A DNA stretch of 64,000 nt, taken from Acanthaster planci (taxonomy: Eukaryota; Echinodermata; Asteroidea; Valvatida; Acanthasteridae). The stretch's first letter is position 1, and each line of letters starts with the position of its first letter. The notes below the pieces were generated by a model, which was not told the DNA's origin, did no database searches, and saw only the letters and a program-made list of their open reading frames with translations. Both the position numbers and the translations under genes were made by a program. This document shows, piece by piece, positions 60,024 to 64,000 of the stretch. Where the stretch lies: assembly GCF_001949145.1 (NCBI RefSeq), contig NW_019091358.1:3012747-3076746 (forward strand), in the 5' to 3' direction.

Positions 60024-62406
60024 AATTGTGGATAGTTGTTTGATTTGGTAAGAATACAAGTACCTGATGGGAGACTGCTTAGAAAGCAACTCTTGGTGTT
60101 TATGCACATGGTCCTTCTTGTACTCGTGCTGCAATTGTTGGTGGGCAGGAATTCCAAATTCTCCAGTCCAGCGGATATCTGTTTGTCCCACCCTTTGACC
60201 TTTCTCTCAGAGAGCACCCCTAGCCACTCCTCCTGCCCAAGACTGCAACAAATGAGGTTGGTTGGCCAAGCGCGACAGCCTCTCGGTCACACTCCCATGG
60301 ACCACTTCATGAAGTGTGAATTGAATGCATGCATGCAGGCAGGCAGAAACACAAGATGGGCCCACTGTTTCCAAGTGCACTGAACCTGGTGTTTTGAGAG
60401 TCAGCAAATTCGGCAAGGCTGACATGAACAGGGTAGGGGAAATGGAACGTGAAATCTTCCCTGCGCGCAGTTGGACTTGAAAAGGAGAGATTCCCTGAAA
60501 GCGAAATGAACGAAATACAACAAAAATTAGCCCAGGAGTGTTGAGAAGTATGACCTGTGCATTTTGTGCAAGTTGGCCTTGACCATTTTTACTAATTGGG
60601 CCAAAATGCTGTCAAGGACAGAAACAGTAATGAAACGTCATTTCCATCAATTGGCAATGGTGCTTGGTCTTGTTGTTCAATGCACTACCGTATCTTTGGC
60701 AATCAGGAATTTCAAACTGCTTTTAAATAGTTACAAACATGCTGAGTTTTGAATTTTTTTCATGGTGAAGGTGGCAAGCCAAGATAATAAGTTCTTTACC
60801 TGAACCACACATACAAGGTTCATTAGTCCATGGTGCTACCGCCAACCTACTACCTTTGCTTACAAACATGAGTTTCACATGCTGCGCTGCATTAAATCTG
60901 TTCTCTGTCACTGATATTTTTAACAAGTCAGCTTACTGAAAAGGGCCTTTTCCAAAAAGGAAAAGCTTAGCACTGCAGTTTTAAGCACAGTCCACAGTAG
61001 TATATCAGCTCAGAGACTGCACATGAACCACACAAATGTGGAGACTCCTCAAGCATGTTGTGCACGTGGCATGGCACCGTTTCAAATTTTCTGGGCAGAC
61101 ACATCGGCCTGTGGACAAGTAATAAAAACAAAACCTGGTGGCAATTGCCCATGCATGCCATACTTGCGAAAACAATTGAGATCTGTCGCGAGCACCCGTT
61201 GCCCCGTGGTACGCCACCTGAAACCCGCTTGACACAGTCACTGGACACCTCTCATCATTTGTGCCCGACTCTTCCCCAAGTGAAAACACTATCGAAAGGC
61301 GCACTCGTGGGCTGGGCGCAGTGCTCTCGTGGCAGGCCGGAGTGGTCACGAAAAACCAGCGGCGATCCACCCGCCGCGCTATAAAATTTGATTGGTTTGT
61401 AACCAGAACACCCAAGTGCGTCTTTATTAGGTCATTTGGCTCAAAGGATACTATGCAGAGAGCCTTTGCTGCAGATCCCCTTTCCAAAAAATCAAGAAAA
61501 AAAAATTAAGAGAGAAAAAAATTTAATTAATTATCTCATAAGGCTGTTTTCGATTGAATAACAATCTCACCTTATTTCAAGTATCTTTTTGCGAGGGGTG
61601 TTTATTGTTTGTTTCCACAACATTTTCAGCATTAATCAAAGGACAATCACTATCAGTTACGAATATCATTGTTGTATGTGCATGCTTTGAAACCTCCGTA
61701 ATATGGTACATTGTATTGGGCAGTTACAATTTGGTTGCGACATGCTCAGCACGTGGAGGAGATTTTCTGAAGTTAGACTGCACCGCATGTACATGTATTT
61801 GGCAGCGAACATGGAATTAGTCATCCCACTCTTTACTGATACACCAGAGATTTCTTATACATCTAGAGTTTTTTTTTTTTTTTAATTCTTATGAATTTCG
61901 AGGTGAAGCAGAACCCCTCCCAGTGCATTTTGAGTGGAATTGACGCTGAAAACCGTGTTCCAGCTAGCTCTGGCTGCAACCCCCCCCCTTCCGAGTCTGC
62001 AAGTAAATGCTTGGGCATGCTCCAGTGGGTCAGGCCAGGGCTACACGGAGATGGAGCAAGCAGACACGCATGGCCGACAAAGCAACGCTTTTCATTAATA
62101 TATTAGTGGCTTGGCCACGGCTGGCTGGCCGTGTATAATGAGGGTGTGAACTGGCCCTTAGCGCATAGTAATAGCCTATGCTTTGGGAATACCACCCATG
62201 GCCAGCCAAGCGCAACCTGGCCTTCCAAAAGCAGCAGGCAGCGCGGGATGAAGACGGATGACTGTGCCAGGCTGTCTAGAGGATCATAGTCGTATTTTTC
62301 TGTTAATGGTCATGGATGGGTAACTGTGCATGACCGTCACACTTGGCAGGATGAAAATGCATATTTGTACATTTGGTTTGTGGTGAGGAAGGAGGAAAAG
62401 GATGGC

Positions 62407-62460
62407 TTTTTTTTTTTCTTTTTTCTTTTTTCTTTTCTCTTTTTTTTTTCCTTTCTGTTT
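62407..62460. repeat. Pyrimidine-rich low-complexity tract
   Basis: T runs interrupted by single C. It causes a spurious lysine-rich minus frame. Confidence 0.9.
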
Positions 62461-64000
62461 TGACTTCTCTTGCGTGTCAAATGGCTTCATGAGAAACTTA
62501 TGCAAATTGTAAAGTGCACATGCTCCTTGTTTGTTTGCCGGAGGCTTTATTTGCAATTTATTTTAAAATTGCTGTGTGGAATTAGACAGTCTGAGCAGTC
62601 GGACCCTCATCTTTTGTGTATGACGCCACCAGTGCTTGTGACAGTCAAAAGAGCACACGTCATCCATGAGACACGTCACATCAGTTATTGTCCCCCCCCC
62701 TCCCCCACAAAACAAATCCAACCTTAAGTCATGGAAATCAATTCTTGGTTTTGGGAAAGAAGCAAATATCAAACATTCATGTAAAAAGAATTGTTGCAGA
62801 TACATCCAACTCTGCTTGTACACAAACGGTACTCGTAAAAAAACCAATATTCCACAAAACCATCGTGTCCTCAGTAATGGCCCACACTACAGTCTGACGG
62901 GTACATTCATGGAATTTAACAGCAGCCCTTTGTCTTGTTTAAGAAATTTCTTGAGACCACAGACTTCAGACAAAACTACTAATAAAGTTATGTGATGCAA
63001 CGTACATGTACTGGGTAGGTTTGATGTCATTCCATTTAATTTTGATTTGGAATACTGTACTTACTCTGTGAAGTGCATTAAGCCAACAGAAAAAATATTC
63101 CAAAGTACTTTCCGGCCTATTACAGTTGTGTTTGTCATCTCTTTGTTGTGAAAGTTGAATTTAAGAAAGAGGATCATTTTTTGCTGACTGAATTAGGGAA
63201 CCCATCAGGAAGTTGTGTGGAGAAAGAAGAAAATCCCCTTCTGGTTAGCCAAGAACAAAAAGATCTCCTCTGCGTTACAATCACTTTGGCCTGCTTTCAA
63301 ATTGAGGATGGCAATTCTCAGTCAGTGGATGAAGTCAAGGACAGTTTGTGAAAGTGGGAGGGGGGAGGCTTCCCCTCGGGATTCAGGGCATATCCATTTA
63401 GCCCCCTTGCTGCCCTTACCAGAAGGTCAACTGTTGGCAATTGTGTTACCTTTTTCCTGTGAGTGGCCCAGCTGGAGTTGGATGAAGTAGAGGATTTTTT
63501 TTCCTCTCAGCCTTTTTTTTTGATGTACATCTAATTGAAAGGACTTCCATTCAGCAAGGGCAGTGTCTTCTTGCTCACAATATTTAAAGTGTCCCGTGAG
63601 AGCTCTGAAAAGCAGGCAGTTTTTACACAGTGGGTTGTGCTAATGTGCACTGCTTGCATTGTCTCGTCTTCAGTTCAGATCATCTGAGTAGTCAGTTTGG
63701 CTTGTGATTCACAGCAGAATCTCTTCAGGGCTGAATCTCTTCTCTCTCAGAAAAAAATCAGGTTTGAACTTGAAAATGCACATACAATGTACCCAAGGAG
63801 ACATTACCTTAATTGGTTTCTGAGTTGCATGTACATTACTTCCCCCTCCACTTGGCATTGCTTAATTAATGTATGTATCCACCTTTGCCGAAGCCATGGT
63901 ACATGTATGTCCCCAACATGTGACTGCCAGCGTGCAGCATAGAGTCTTTTTCTGTTAAGAAATGAAAGCTGCCCCATTAAATTGAGTGAGTTCAGTTGCC

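Larger units (their letters stand above)
53899..64000 (+). other. TLE (groucho): Groucho intron 4 (runs off the window)
   Basis: More than 10 kb of intron. Frames up to 208 codons on either strand are unrecognised. It holds an ACATGT-rich tract, a pyrimidine tract, and candidate regulatory blocks, listed separately. Large early introns with regulatory content are common in Groucho genes. Confidence 0.85.

Noticed and set aside
61005-61487. 160-codon minus-strand frame
   Set aside because: Unrecognised, overlaps two + frames of 82 and 109 codons in a GC-rich stretch where stops are rarer. No splice or family evidence.

Overview
This is a eukaryotic genomic window from an intron-rich, compact-exon animal genome. 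The protein fragments it encodes, the many palindromic ACATGT/TGTACA words and the crowd of small terminal-inverted-repeat elements suggest a marine invertebrate deuterostome (echinoderm, hemichordate or cephalochordate). I cannot fix the species from sequence alone. No bacterial, phage or organellar feature was seen. Nearly all open frames of 60-200 codons on both strands look like chance frames in noncoding DNA.

Two genes are supported by protein recognition, both on the + strand. At the left edge lie the last two coding exons of SMG5 (605-685 and 1404-1629), the nonsense-mediated-decay factor. They encode the end of its PIN-like domain, and a 349-base assembly gap sits in the intron between them. 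At the right lie the first four coding exons of a Groucho/TLE corepressor (49553-49576, 50391-50488, 51894-51957, 53854-53898). They encode the conserved N-terminal Q (tetramerisation) domain. Splice phases agree throughout, and the gene runs off the right edge in an intron of more than 10 kb.

The roughly 48 kb between them has no recognised gene, but it does hold a set of exon-like segments with good splice signals: 33681-33722, 35000-35086 and 41135-41200. All are phase-0 compatible with a consensus splice donor lying 55 bases after the SMG5 stop codon. They could be 3' UTR exons of SMG5, a small second reading frame starting at 1679, or part of an unrecognised gene. This is the most intriguing part of the window and also the least certain.

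The rest is intergenic and intronic DNA. It contains at least six short inverted-repeat elements of MITE type; one has a clear 5-bp target duplication and one is nested inside an older dispersed repeat. There are several degenerate tandem arrays (20, 32, about 75, 18 and 40 bp units), possible 3' tails of LINE-like elements, and long homopolymers. Several blocks rich in homeobox, Oct, RFX, MEF2, SRF and CSL-like words look like candidate regulatory elements, plausibly serving the developmental regulator Groucho.
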